Assembly: GCA_016794145.1 (NCBI GenBank)
Contig: JAEUKP010000004.1
Location: 1 to 64,000 of the forward strand
Source of the DNA: Alphaproteobacteria bacterium
GTDB taxonomy: Bacteria > Pseudomonadota > Alphaproteobacteria > Micavibrionales > Micavibrionaceae
Length of the DNA: 64,000 bases
Direction of reading: 5' to 3'
Positions within the stretch are counted from its first letter, which is position 1; each line of letters opens with the position of its first letter. This document shows positions 1-9,219 of this stretch, piece by piece. The position numbers were made by a program, and so were the translations under genes. The notes beneath the pieces are model-generated. The model was not told the origin of the DNA, did no database searches, and saw nothing but the letters and a program-made list of their open reading frames with translations.

Positions 1-1
1 A

Positions 2-121
2 ATCGAAAACATGTTCGCAAAACTCAAAGACTGGCGGCGTATTGCCATGCGCTATGACCGATGCGCACATACCTTCAAAGCTGCTATTACCATCGCCTCT
101 ATCGTTATATGGTGGATTTAA
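2..121 (+). mobile_element. IS5-family transposase, 3' end only
   Basis: The window opens inside a transposase reading frame that ends at the TAA at 119-121. The 39 visible residues include ENMFAKLKDWRRIAMRYD followed by a hydrophobic tail ending in IVIWWI. This is the usual C-terminus of IS5-family DDE transposases (the NRIE-FxKLK-RRIATRYD region). The catalytic domain lies outside the window. The stop codon merges with the element's right terminal inverted repeat (about 119-136, ending near CCTAGG). Family assignment is from pattern recognition; the subgroup is a guess (IS427-like). Confidence 0.75.
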
Positions 122-645
122 TGAGTCCTGAGCCTAGGTGAAAGGAGTGCTGTTGCGATCGCCGCATCAACCCCTTCTTCGGTAGGAATACCTAAATTTT
201 CTGTGAAGCCCTTGATTAATGTGAGGGCTTTTAGGGGGCTGTCTTCTTGCCCATACTCAAGAAGCCACCCATTTGACGCTCTCAAAAGATCTATTAAAGT
301 CCGAGCGTCGTTGCCATAGACCTTAATAGCGGGTTGTCGATCAGGCTTCGCTGCTAGAAAGACAATCCTGGAATTAATGTTTTCACTATATAAGTCAGAT
401 TGCAAGGTTTCCAGGGCCTGAACGTTATCATCGCGCCTTGTAAGACATAGTTCTCGGGGGGCGCCGTTTGATCGATTGATACCCACTGTCCAGGGACCAT
501 TATAAACTGGATCATCCGTTCTTAATTCTAGGATTTTTTGCAGCTGTTCTAGGCTGGTTATGTCATAAGTGCGTTCTTCGGCCGGCGGATTAGTTATCGA
601 GAAATTGAATGTGCGTTTTAAAAAGCCTAATATTGTTCCAGTCAT
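118..645 (-). CDS. Hypothetical protein, C-terminus cut by the IS insertion
   Basis: A 175-codon frame, probably cytoplasmic, with no signal peptide or membrane segment and no family I recognise. Its last six residues (PRLRTH) and its stop codon are read from the terminal repeat of the IS5-type element that ends the window on the left, so the native C-terminus is missing. The ATG at 643-645 is preceded by a modest AAAGG ribosome site. Nothing nearby points to a function. The truncated product may still be made. Confidence 0.55.
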   Translation of the reverse strand: MTGTILGFLKRTFNFSITNPPAEERTYDITSLEQLQKILELRTDDPVYNGPWTVGINRSNGAPRELCLTRRDDNVQALETLQSDLYSENINSRIVFLAAKPDRQPAIKVYGNDARTLIDLLRASNGWLLEYGQEDSPLKALTLIKGFTENLGIPTEEGVDAAIATALLSPRLRTH

Positions 646-838
646 CTTCTATTACCTTTAGCTTTTGTTATCGAAATTTCTTTATTAATTTTGAATCTAT
701 TTTCTGTGGTATATATTTTCTTTTTGTTTATGTCAATAAAATTGAGTACTTTTTCTGGGGAGAGAAGGTAAGAAAGGCTTTTAGGCAAAGTCGGGTGAGT
801 GGGCTTTCTTTCAAGAGAAAAATATGCCATGATTCCGC

Positions 839-1312
839 ATGATTTTTAATCTGACCTTTCTTGAATTTATGGAATTCTTAAGTTACGTCGCGACCGTGAT
901 TGGTATTCCCTTGGCTATTGTGATGTTTATGATTCAGGAAAAAAAAGAGCGTCAGAATGAACAGGAAGAAATTTATGACAAGCTAATGGAGCAATATACT
1001 GTCATTCAGGAAAAACTTTTTGATCATCCTGAATTGGATGTTCATGATCAGGTTCTTGAAAATCAGGAAGATGCACGCCGCCAGTATATTCTGTACCAGA
1101 TGGTTGTCTCACTCTTTGAGCGGAGCTACATTCTCCTTGCAAGTGAACCCGATCCTGCCTATCAACGGATGTGGAATTCCTGGGTTGATTATATTCGTGA
1201 GTGGGTTGCGCGACCGAATTTCCGGGCTTCCTTGCCCAGTTTGATGGAAGGGGAAGACAAAGATTTTGTGGCCTATATGGCCAGATTAAGCAAACTTCCT
1301 TTAAAACCATAA
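839..1312 (+). CDS. Small membrane-anchored hypothetical protein
   Basis: 157 residues. One N-terminal membrane segment (about residues 10-31) is followed by a charged, probably helical cytoplasmic part rich in Glu and Gln (EKKERQNEQEEIYDKLMEQ), then an aromatic-rich tail. This layout resembles small DUF-type membrane proteins with an N-terminal anchor. I cannot assign a function. A second ATG at 869 would remove ten residues before the hydrophobic segment. It lies 47 bases upstream of the DMT permease on the same strand and could be co-transcribed with it. Confidence 0.6.
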   Translation: MIFNLTFLEFMEFLSYVATVIGIPLAIVMFMIQEKKERQNEQEEIYDKLMEQYTVIQEKLFDHPELDVHDQVLENQEDARRQYILYQMVVSLFERSYILLASEPDPAYQRMWNSWVDYIREWVARPNFRASLPSLMEGEDKDFVAYMARLSKLPLKP

Positions 1313-1359
1313 AGGAAGCATAGGTAAGATACCATGTTGGTCATAGGGCCCTTGTTCAC

Positions 1360-2253
1360 ATGACGGATTATATTTTTTGGATTACACTCGGGCTCCTCTC
1401 TGCTTTGATCAGTATCGGGGTGCCCTTGGTTCAAGAAAACAGAAGGGGGCATCCTTTGGCTGTCTCTATCTGGAACAAAATTGGGGTCGTTGTCTTTATG
1501 ACCCCTGTCGTCTTCTGGATGGGGGGGCTGCCTGATGATCCTCAATTTTATATATTTGTTGCCATCAGTGCCATCGTTTGGTCCATCAGTGATGTGATTT
1601 ATTTCCGGACCATCATGGACACGGGCGCTGGTGTTGTTTCACGATTATTACCGTCTGCTGTTATTTTGTCTTTTGTCGGATGGTTTTTTCTAGATCCATC
1701 GCTTTTTATAAAATACATGCAGCATCCTTTGCAAGGTTTCGTCCTTTTTACAATTGTGGTTGCTGCAACCCTATTTGCAATGAACTTAAAATCATGTCCG
1801 ATATCATGGAAGGGGATCAAACTGATTTGGTTCGTCATTCTGGCGGCGGCCTTTATGCCGCTTCTGGAAAAGATCATTATGGGCCAGGGGAGCCAGGGGG
1901 GAATATCAAAAATTCCCTTTGCTTTTATCTTTGTACAGGCGTTGATGATGATCGGGATCTGGGCAATTTTTGCGGTGGTGAAAAAACCTATTTCAAGACA
2001 GGTGTTTTTTACGGAAACATCCTGGAAAACAGGGCTTTTGATCAGTGTATTTTCGACGCTAGCCCTTTGCGCACGATTCACGGCCCTTCAATATGTTGAG
2101 CACCCAGCCTTTCTGTCTGTCCTTTTATTTACAGATGCGTTCTGGATTCTTCTTTATCACCGTATAACAGGCCGAAAAGATCACAGTAATATTTGGGCAG
2201 GTATGGGGATTGTTGTTTGTGCTGCGGCACTTGTTCTGGTCAAAAGTTTTTAG
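1360..2253 (+). CDS. DMT-superfamily (EamA-like) permease
   Basis: 297 residues, almost entirely hydrophobic, with about ten predicted membrane helices in two halves, the size and layout of drug/metabolite transporter (EamA/RhaT) permeases. The substrate cannot be read from sequence. The short loops with few charges and the Gly/Ala-rich last helix fit the family. It ends 16 bases before the preferred putA start, so the two may be co-transcribed; proline or another amino acid as substrate would be inference from context only. Confidence 0.65.
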   Translation: MTDYIFWITLGLLSALISIGVPLVQENRRGHPLAVSIWNKIGVVVFMTPVVFWMGGLPDDPQFYIFVAISAIVWSISDVIYFRTIMDTGAGVVSRLLPSAVILSFVGWFFLDPSLFIKYMQHPLQGFVLFTIVVAATLFAMNLKSCPISWKGIKLIWFVILAAAFMPLLEKIIMGQGSQGGISKIPFAFIFVQALMMIGIWAIFAVVKKPISRQVFFTETSWKTGLLISVFSTLALCARFTALQYVEHPAFLSVLLFTDAFWILLYHRITGRKDHSNIWAGMGIVVCAAALVLVKSF

Positions 2254-2269
2254 AAGGGTATACTCAGAT

Positions 2270-5263
2270 ATGGTCAATATGTCATATTATACATCGCCAC
2301 CCGTCCAAGAGTCAGAGGAAGAACAGGTTGCAGCAATTCTCAATCAACTTGATTGGGGGGAGGACCGCGCAAAACGGGTAAACGCGAAAACAACTGATTT
2401 TATAACGGGCATTCGTGCGAGCGCGAGCCGGATGGGTGAGGTTGAAACCTTTCTTCAAAATTACCCTTTGGCCAGCCCAGAGGGGCGCGCATTGATGACA
2501 TTGGCGGAGGCTTTGCTGCGTATCCCTGACCATCAAACAGCAGACCATTTGATTGCAGGGAAACTGGCGGTTTCAGATTGGAAGAAAATCGGAGGAACAG
2601 GATTCTTTGCAAGTGCCAGTTCTTTTGGCTTGGGACTTGCAAAATCAATGCTTGGTGGGTTTTTATCCGGGGTCTCAAAGCCGGTAATCCGGAAAGCAAC
2701 ACTTGAAACTCTACGCCGATTGGGGGCACAATTTGTTGTGGGGGAAACGATTGGAGCAGCCCTGAAACTTACCCAAAAGAAGGGGGGGGCTCTTTCCCGT
2801 ATGTCGTTCGATATGTTGGGTGAAGGTGCGCGTACAATCGAAGATGCAGAGCGTTATTACAAGTCCTATATCACGGCAGCACATGCCATCGCCGATGCAA
2901 ATCACTCTGGGGCGGGGTTATTATCACGACACGGCATGTCGGTGAAATTATCTGCGCTTCATCCGCGCTACAGCTGGCTGCATCGCGAAGACTGTGTGCC
3001 TGTGATTGTCGATAGACTTTTACAAATCTGTAAAATTGCTGCATCCCGGAATTTTACACTTACAGTTGATGCAGAAGAATCTGAACGGCTTGAGCTCTCA
3101 CTGGAAATTTTCGCCCGGGTGGCTACTTCACCACAGCTTGGGAACTGGGAAGGCTTTGGTCTTGCGGTGCAGGCTTATGATAGGCGGGCGTTATCGGTTA
3201 TTGATCATGTTCTGGGACTTAGCCAGATGTCGGGCCGCCGTTTGCAGATTCGGCTTGTCAAAGGCGCTTATTGGGACGGAGAAATCAAGCGTGCCCAAAT
3301 ATCGGGATGGCAGCAATATCCTGTTTTTACACGAAAAATCCATACGGATCTGTCTTATCTGTGTTGCGCACAAAAGATGCTTGCCGCACGGCACCTGATT
3401 ACGCCGATGTTCGCGACGCATAATGCAGCATCAGCAGCCGCTATTCTTGACTTTGCGGGGGAGAATCGGTCTGGTTTCGAGATGCAGCAACTATTTGGCA
3501 TGGGGGCAGATCTTGGGCATATCCTGCGCAATCGTGAGAACGTAATGGTTGCCGAATATGCGCCCGTCGGTAGTTACGAAGATTTGTTACCCTACCTTGT
3601 TCGCAGGATGTTGGAAAATGGAGCCAATACATCTTTTGTCAGCCAGATTCGTAACCCGTCTATCCCTTCCGGGGATTTGTGCCGTGATCCGGTTGACGCA
3701 ATCCGCCGTCTCCAGAATAAATCTCTTCCCCTTCCTTTACCTTCTGATGTTTATAAAACGGATCATACCGCCCCCAGATTAAATGCGCGTGGGTATGATC
3801 TATCACGATCTGTTGATTATCGTGTATTTCTGGAATCGATTCCGAAAGAGTTTAAGAAGGATCGCGGGGGATCAGAAAACAAGCCATCAAAGACCATAGA
3901 TGCTGTGTTCAAGGACGCGAAAGAGTCTTTCTTGGTTTGGAATCGGGAAAAGGCGTCTAAACGTGCTACAGATTTGCGGAAAGCATCCGATCTTTTGGAA
4001 GAAAACACAGGTGCTCTGATCTATTTGCTGCAGTCAGAAGCAAAGAAAACACTATTGGATTCAATCGCTGAAGTTCGTGAGGCTGTTGATTTTCTGCGTT
4101 ACTACGCAGCATGTGGTGAGGCCGATTTTTCGAGTGATGGACAAACGCTAACAGGACCAACCGGCGAACGGAACAAGCTTTATTTGACGGGGCGTGGTGT
4201 CTTTGTTGCGATTTCGCCGTGGAATTTTCCTTTGGCAATCTTTTTGGGCCAGATTGCTGCGGCTCTTATGGCCGGGAATTCGGTTATTGCAAAACCTGCG
4301 GAACAAACCCCGCGAATTGCAGAGTTTGTTGTGCATTTGATGCATCGTGCCGGGATTCCTGAAACAGTCCTGCATCTTGTTGAGGGGGATGGCGAGGTCG
4401 GGGCAGAATTGGTCGCGCATCCTGATGTCGCCGGGGTTGTTTTCACGGGGTCATCAGAGGTTGCACGACTCATCAACAGGACTCTTGCGGAAAAAGACGG
4501 GGCAATCGTTCCTTTCATCGCAGAAACAGGGGGGCAGAACGCAATGATTGCAGACTCGACAGCGCTCCCTGAACAAATTCTGGATGATGTCCTGATATCT
4601 GCCTTTGGGTCCGCGGGACAAAGATGTTCTGCCTTGCGTGTTTTGTATCTGCAAGAGGATATTGCGGATAAAGTCATTCATTTGATAAGGGGGGCCCTTC
4701 CCCTTCTCCGTGTCGGGGCTCCCGAAGATATCAAAACGGATGTTCCACCGGTTATTGATGGTCTGGCATATCAGAACTTGGAACGCCATCGTCTTTATCT
4801 GGATGGTTTCGCAACGCATATTGCGTCTGTATCTCTTGCCGATAACGCACCAGAGCTGTGTTTTGCTCCATGTGTTTATGAAATTGATTCTCTTGACCGG
4901 TTAAAAGCTGAGATTTTCGGCCCCATTCTTCACATTATCCGCTATAAAGCAGAAAATCTGGACCGAGTGATTGCCGAGATCAATTCTACAGGTTACGGCC
5001 TGACATTCGGGATTCAGTCACGTTTACAATCCCGGCATGAAGAGGTCATCAGAAGGGTGCGAGCCGGAAATATTTATATCAACAGAAACATGATCGGCGC
5101 AGTCGTGGGGGTTCAGCCATTCGGTGGTCAGGGCCTATCCGGAACAGGCCCAAAGGCCGGAGGGCCACATTATCTGCATCGTTTCGGTGTAGAGGTGACG
5201 GTCACGGACAATATCATGGCGACCGGAGGAAATATCGATTTGCTTTCAAGCCTTGAAGAATAA
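2270..5263 (+). CDS. putA: Bifunctional proline dehydrogenase / delta-1-pyrroline-5-carboxylate dehydrogenase
   Basis: PutA oxidises proline to glutamate in two steps, using FAD in the N-terminal barrel and NAD in the C-terminal aldehyde dehydrogenase domain. The proline dehydrogenase part carries SGRRLQIRLVKGAYWD. The aldehyde dehydrogenase part carries FIAETGGQNAMI and the catalytic cysteine at about residue 786 in SAGQRCSALR. The start at 2270 has an AAGGG site 11 bases upstream; an upstream in-frame start at 2210 would overlap the previous gene. At 997 residues this is the short type without the N-terminal DNA-binding domain, so it should not be its own repressor. Glutamate made here could feed the NAD-glutamate dehydrogenase at 42.8 kb. 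Confidence 0.95.
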   Translation: MVNMSYYTSPPVQESEEEQVAAILNQLDWGEDRAKRVNAKTTDFITGIRASASRMGEVETFLQNYPLASPEGRALMTLAEALLRIPDHQTADHLIAGKLAVSDWKKIGGTGFFASASSFGLGLAKSMLGGFLSGVSKPVIRKATLETLRRLGAQFVVGETIGAALKLTQKKGGALSRMSFDMLGEGARTIEDAERYYKSYITAAHAIADANHSGAGLLSRHGMSVKLSALHPRYSWLHREDCVPVIVDRLLQICKIAASRNFTLTVDAEESERLELSLEIFARVATSPQLGNWEGFGLAVQAYDRRALSVIDHVLGLSQMSGRRLQIRLVKGAYWDGEIKRAQISGWQQYPVFTRKIHTDLSYLCCAQKMLAARHLITPMFATHNAASAAAILDFAGENRSGFEMQQLFGMGADLGHILRNRENVMVAEYAPVGSYEDLLPYLVRRMLENGANTSFVSQIRNPSIPSGDLCRDPVDAIRRLQNKSLPLPLPSDVYKTDHTAPRLNARGYDLSRSVDYRVFLESIPKEFKKDRGGSENKPSKTIDAVFKDAKESFLVWNREKASKRATDLRKASDLLEENTGALIYLLQSEAKKTLLDSIAEVREAVDFLRYYAACGEADFSSDGQTLTGPTGERNKLYLTGRGVFVAISPWNFPLAIFLGQIAAALMAGNSVIAKPAEQTPRIAEFVVHLMHRAGIPETVLHLVEGDGEVGAELVAHPDVAGVVFTGSSEVARLINRTLAEKDGAIVPFIAETGGQNAMIADSTALPEQILDDVLISAFGSAGQRCSALRVLYLQEDIADKVIHLIRGALPLLRVGAPEDIKTDVPPVIDGLAYQNLERHRLYLDGFATHIASVSLADNAPELCFAPCVYEIDSLDRLKAEIFGPILHIIRYKAENLDRVIAEINSTGYGLTFGIQSRLQSRHEEVIRRVRAGNIYINRNMIGAVVGVQPFGGQGLSGTGPKAGGPHYLHRFGVEVTVTDNIMATGGNIDLLSSLEE

Positions 5264-5286
5264 AGAAGTTCGTTTTATAAGGCTTT

Positions 5287-6558
5287 ATGAGAATTTTATT
5301 GGTCGGATCGGGTGGCCGCGAACACGCCCTTGCTTGGAAACTGAAACAATCGAAACTGTGCACATCTTTGATCTGCGCACCCGGGAATGCGGGTATTTCA
5401 GAAATCGTGCCCTGCAGGCCCGTCTCTGTCGAGGACATTGACGGCTTGGTCCAATTGGCGCAGGATGAGGCAATTGATTTCGTTGTTGTTGGGCCTGAAA
5501 TCCCGCTTTCCTTGGGGATTGTGGACAGGTTAAAAAAGATTGGAATTCCTGCATTTGGGCCATCTGCAGCAGCAGCTCGACTTGAGTCATCAAAAGGATT
5601 TACGAAAGATCTATGTCGAAAATACAATATTCCGACTGCTGCCTATCAGCGGTTTACAGATAAATCGGACGCCTTTGCGTTTCTGGATAAAATGGGCGCA
5701 CCAATTGTCATTAAGGCTGATGGGCTTGCCGCTGGCAAGGGGGTTGTGGTTGCGTTGACACTTGATGAAGCGCGGGCTGCCGTTGAGGATATGCTCTCCG
5801 GGAATGCCTTTGGCGCATCTGGGGCCTCTATCGTGATTGAAGAATTTATGGAGGGCGAAGAGATTAGTTATTTCGCCCTGACCGATGGTGTGAACATCCT
5901 TCCGTTGGCCACGGCACAAGATCATAAGCGTGTAGGAGATGGTGATACCGGGCCGAATACTGGCGGGATGGGGGCGTACTCACCTGCGCGGTTAATGACT
6001 CCGGCCCTTGACCAGATTGTCATCAACGAGATTTTAAAACCGACTATTCTTGGGATGGCGGCAGACGGGCATCCATTTCAAGGTGTTCTGTATGCTGGAT
6101 TAATGGTCAAAGATGGGCGTCCCAGACTGGTTGAATATAATGCGCGTTTCGGCGATCCTGAATGCCAGACCTTGATGCTTCGTCTGACATCTGATCTTGT
6201 TGAATTATTGTATGCTTGCGCCTTGGGGGTATTGAACACTGTTGAGCCTCCGAAATGGTCCGATCATCCTTCTCTATGCGTTGTGATGGCCGCAGAGGGG
6301 TATCCGGGGGTCTATCGTAAAAATACGGTTATTCGTGGGCTTGATAAAGCTGCAGCAATCGCCGATGTACAGGTTTTCCATGCCGGAACAGTTAAGGGTA
6401 ATGATGGTCAAATCCTGGCGGTGGGGGGGCGTGTTCTAGGGGTCTGCGCGACTGGCCCGGATGTGACATCTGCACGTGAAAGGGCCTATAAAGCGGTTGA
6501 TCAAATTGATTGGCCCGATGGATTTTGCCGCCGTGATATTGCCTGGCGAGCAATTTAA
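5287..6558 (+). CDS. purD: Phosphoribosylamine-glycine ligase
   Basis: Second step of purine synthesis: ATP-dependent joining of glycine to phosphoribosylamine. 423 residues, the usual length. The N-terminus MRILLVGSGGREHALAWKL and the ATP-grasp motif GDTGPNTGGMGAYSP are diagnostic. It begins 23 bases after putA on the same strand and may share its transcript, although the pathways are unrelated. Confidence 0.96.
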   Translation: MRILLVGSGGREHALAWKLKQSKLCTSLICAPGNAGISEIVPCRPVSVEDIDGLVQLAQDEAIDFVVVGPEIPLSLGIVDRLKKIGIPAFGPSAAAARLESSKGFTKDLCRKYNIPTAAYQRFTDKSDAFAFLDKMGAPIVIKADGLAAGKGVVVALTLDEARAAVEDMLSGNAFGASGASIVIEEFMEGEEISYFALTDGVNILPLATAQDHKRVGDGDTGPNTGGMGAYSPARLMTPALDQIVINEILKPTILGMAADGHPFQGVLYAGLMVKDGRPRLVEYNARFGDPECQTLMLRLTSDLVELLYACALGVLNTVEPPKWSDHPSLCVVMAAEGYPGVYRKNTVIRGLDKAAAIADVQVFHAGTVKGNDGQILAVGGRVLGVCATGPDVTSARERAYKAVDQIDWPDGFCRRDIAWRAI

Positions 6559-6621
6559 AGACGAATACCTTGCCAAAAGACAGAAAATTCTGTGATGATG
6601 GTATAAATGAAGAGGAAAAGA

Positions 6622-7713
6622 ATGGATACATCTGCGCTAAAAAAAGAATTGGTTGACCTTGTCAGGGCCGCAAATGATATGACAACACTTGAGGGCGTAC
6701 GCGTGACAGCTCTTGGTAAAAAAGGACGGATTACCGATTTGATGAAGACTTTGGGGGCATTGTCCCCGGATGAGCGTAAGCTTGTTGGTGCCGAGTTGAA
6801 TGTTCTGAAAGATGAAATCAGCGATTTAATTGAAAAACAGGCCTTGGAATTAAAGAAACAGGAATTGGATGCGCGTCTGGCAAACGAAGAATTGGATGTC
6901 ACTTTGTCTGTGCGCCCCAATCGCAAGGGGTCTATTCATCCCATCAGCCAAACAATGGATGAACTGGTGTCGATCTTTGCGGAAATGGGTTTTTCTGTTG
7001 CCGAGGGCCCGGATATTGAAGATGACTTCCACAACTTTACAGCATTGAATTTTCCAATAGGTCACCCGGCCCGGGAAATGCATGACACATTTTATTTGCC
7101 TATGGATGAACGTGAGACTGGTGAATCTCAAAAGAAATTGCTTCGTACGCATACATCAACCGTACAAATTCGTCATATGATGAAGAATAAGCCGCCTATC
7201 CGGATGATTTGTTTCGGGCGGTGTTATCGGTCTGACTGGGATATGACTCATACCCCTGTTTTTCACCAGATGGAGGCCCTTTATATCGATAAAAATGTCA
7301 CAATGGGGCATTTAAAGGGGTGTTTATCTGATTTCGTGAAGTCTTTTTTTGGGATTGATGACCTTCCTGTCCGCTTTAGGCCGAGTTTTTTCCCCTTTAC
7401 AGAGCCAGGAGCCGAGGTTGATATCGGATATTGGAAAGAAAATGGTGAATTAAGGCTTGGGAAAGCGCCAAAACCAGAAAATCAGAAATGGCTTGAAATC
7501 CTGGGATCCGGTATGGTGCATCCGAATGTTATTTCCAGTTGCGGTCTTGATCCGAAAGAGTATCAGGGGTTTGCATTCGGAATGGGACTTGAGCGGGCAA
7601 CGATGCTAAAATACGGAATTCCTGATTTACGAAGCTTCTTTGAATCAGATACGCGGTGGTTGTCTCATTATGGATTCGACCCGCTCAATCGTCCGAATCG
7701 GGCTACGCGATAA
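6622..7713 (+). CDS. pheS: Phenylalanine-tRNA ligase, alpha subunit
   Basis: Catalytic class II subunit of the alpha2-beta2 enzyme that charges tRNA-Phe. 363 residues from the ATG at 6622, which has a GAGGA site five bases upstream; the in-frame ATG at 6607 lies before that site and is less likely. An N-terminal coiled-coil arm (residues 1-90) is followed by the catalytic core with motif 2 (FGRCYRSDWDMTHTPVFHQ) and motif 3 (GFAFGMGLERATMLKYG). Unusually, the partner gene pheT is separated from it by trhP. Confidence 0.96.
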   Translation: MDTSALKKELVDLVRAANDMTTLEGVRVTALGKKGRITDLMKTLGALSPDERKLVGAELNVLKDEISDLIEKQALELKKQELDARLANEELDVTLSVRPNRKGSIHPISQTMDELVSIFAEMGFSVAEGPDIEDDFHNFTALNFPIGHPAREMHDTFYLPMDERETGESQKKLLRTHTSTVQIRHMMKNKPPIRMICFGRCYRSDWDMTHTPVFHQMEALYIDKNVTMGHLKGCLSDFVKSFFGIDDLPVRFRPSFFPFTEPGAEVDIGYWKENGELRLGKAPKPENQKWLEILGSGMVHPNVISSCGLDPKEYQGFAFGMGLERATMLKYGIPDLRSFFESDTRWLSHYGFDPLNRPNRATR

Positions 7714-7735
7714 ATGTAAAACCAGAATTTTTGAC

Positions 7736-9088
7736 ATGACGAACGTTCAGAGACAGAGACGCAAACCGGAACTCCTTGCCCCTGCGGGGTCACTCAAAGC
7801 GATGCGCCATGCCTTCGCCTATGGCGCGGATGCGGTTTATGCCGGATTGCCGAAATATTCCCTGCGCGTGCGCAACAATACCTTTAAAAAGGATGATGCA
7901 TTGGCGGTTGGAATTGCCGAAGCCCATGCGATCGGCAAAAAGTTGTTTGTGGCGGCCAATTTATTCCCCCATAACCCAAAGGTGCGGACTTTCCTGCATG
8001 ACATGGAACCCGTCATTGATCTGAAACCGGACGGATTGATTATGGCGGATCCCGGATTGATTATGATGGTGCGGGAAAGATGGCCCGAAGTGCCCATTCA
8101 CCTGTCGGTCCAAATGAACACCATGAATTATGCCAGTGTCAAATTCTGGCAATCTTTGGGGCTGACACGAATTATCCTGTCCCGCGAATTATCCTTGGAT
8201 GAAGTGGCGATGATCCGGCAGGAATGCCCCGATATGGAGCTGGAAGTCTTTGTTCACGGCGCGTTGTGCATTGCCTATTCCGGTCGGTGTTTGCTGTCGG
8301 GATATTTTACCCACCGTGATTCCAACCAAGGTGTTTGCACCAATTCGTGCCGTTGGAAATATGACGCAACCGAAGCACAGGAAACAGAAAGCGGCGACAT
8401 TCTCCCGAAAGGCGTTCTGGAACGTCCGGAACTCTTTTCCGAAGGCGGGCAAGAACGTCATCCTCTGGCCGACAAAATGTATTTTCTGGAGGAAGAGCAA
8501 CGCAAAGGGGAATTGATGCCGGTGTTCGAAGATGAGCATGGTACCTATATCATGAATTCCAAAGATTTGCGGGCGATCGAACACATTCACCGCTTGGTGG
8601 ATATTGGCGTGGATTGCCTGAAAATCGAAGGCCGGACCAAATCGCATTATTACGTGGCGCGCACGACTCAAGCCTATCGTAAGGCGATTGACCAAGCGGT
8701 AGCGGGCGAAGCTTTGGATCCAAAATTGATCGGCGTGCTGGAAAATCTGGCGCATCGGGGCTATACGGACGGATTCTATCAACGTCACCATACGGCGGAA
8801 CACCAGAATTACATTACTGGAGCCTCGCAAACCCATAAGCAAGAATTTGTGGGCGAAGTCATCGGGCGCGATGCCGATTGGTTGACCGTGGATGTGAAGA
8901 ACAAATTCGCGCTGGGTGATCGTCTGGAATATATCCTGCCATCGGGCAAGAATGTCGAGTCGGTTCTGACCGTGTTAAAAGATGACAAAGGGCAGGACAT
9001 TCCCGTGGCGGCAGGGAACGGCCACATTGTCCGCATTCCTGCCAACGATATTGACGGGGACATCGTCCTGATCAGCCGGTTTTTATAG
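7736..9088 (+). CDS. trhP: U32-family tRNA hydroxylation protein (YegQ/TrhP type)
   Basis: 450 residues from the ATG at 7736. The hallmark N-terminus PELLAPAGSLKAMRHAFAYG, the U32 signature EVFVHGALCIAYSGRCLLSG and the cysteines in GVCTNSCRWKYD match the long YegQ/TrhP branch. This branch is linked to prephenate-dependent 5-hydroxyuridine formation at tRNA position 34; members are annotated as peptidases, but protease activity is doubtful. Iron-sulfur binding by the cysteines is known for relatives and inferred here. It sits between pheS and pheT, 22 bases after pheS. Its codons are more G/C-ending than those of its neighbours. Confidence 0.88.
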   Translation: MTNVQRQRRKPELLAPAGSLKAMRHAFAYGADAVYAGLPKYSLRVRNNTFKKDDALAVGIAEAHAIGKKLFVAANLFPHNPKVRTFLHDMEPVIDLKPDGLIMADPGLIMMVRERWPEVPIHLSVQMNTMNYASVKFWQSLGLTRIILSRELSLDEVAMIRQECPDMELEVFVHGALCIAYSGRCLLSGYFTHRDSNQGVCTNSCRWKYDATEAQETESGDILPKGVLERPELFSEGGQERHPLADKMYFLEEEQRKGELMPVFEDEHGTYIMNSKDLRAIEHIHRLVDIGVDCLKIEGRTKSHYYVARTTQAYRKAIDQAVAGEALDPKLIGVLENLAHRGYTDGFYQRHHTAEHQNYITGASQTHKQEFVGEVIGRDADWLTVDVKNKFALGDRLEYILPSGKNVESVLTVLKDDKGQDIPVAAGNGHIVRIPANDIDGDIVLISRFL

Positions 9089-9219
9089 GATCTGGGGCAG
9101 ATATTTTATTTTCAATAGATCGCCTTATAGCTCCTGTTTGTCATGATTCTAATTGTCATGATTTTCATTAAACTGTATAAAATTTATGGATTATAGCATT
9201 ACAAGAAAGATTGAACATA

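Noticed and set aside
642..842. Small overlapping frames on both strands (62 and 77 codons)
   Set aside because: Low complexity, no ribosome sites, mutually overlapping; most likely the promoter region between two divergent genes.
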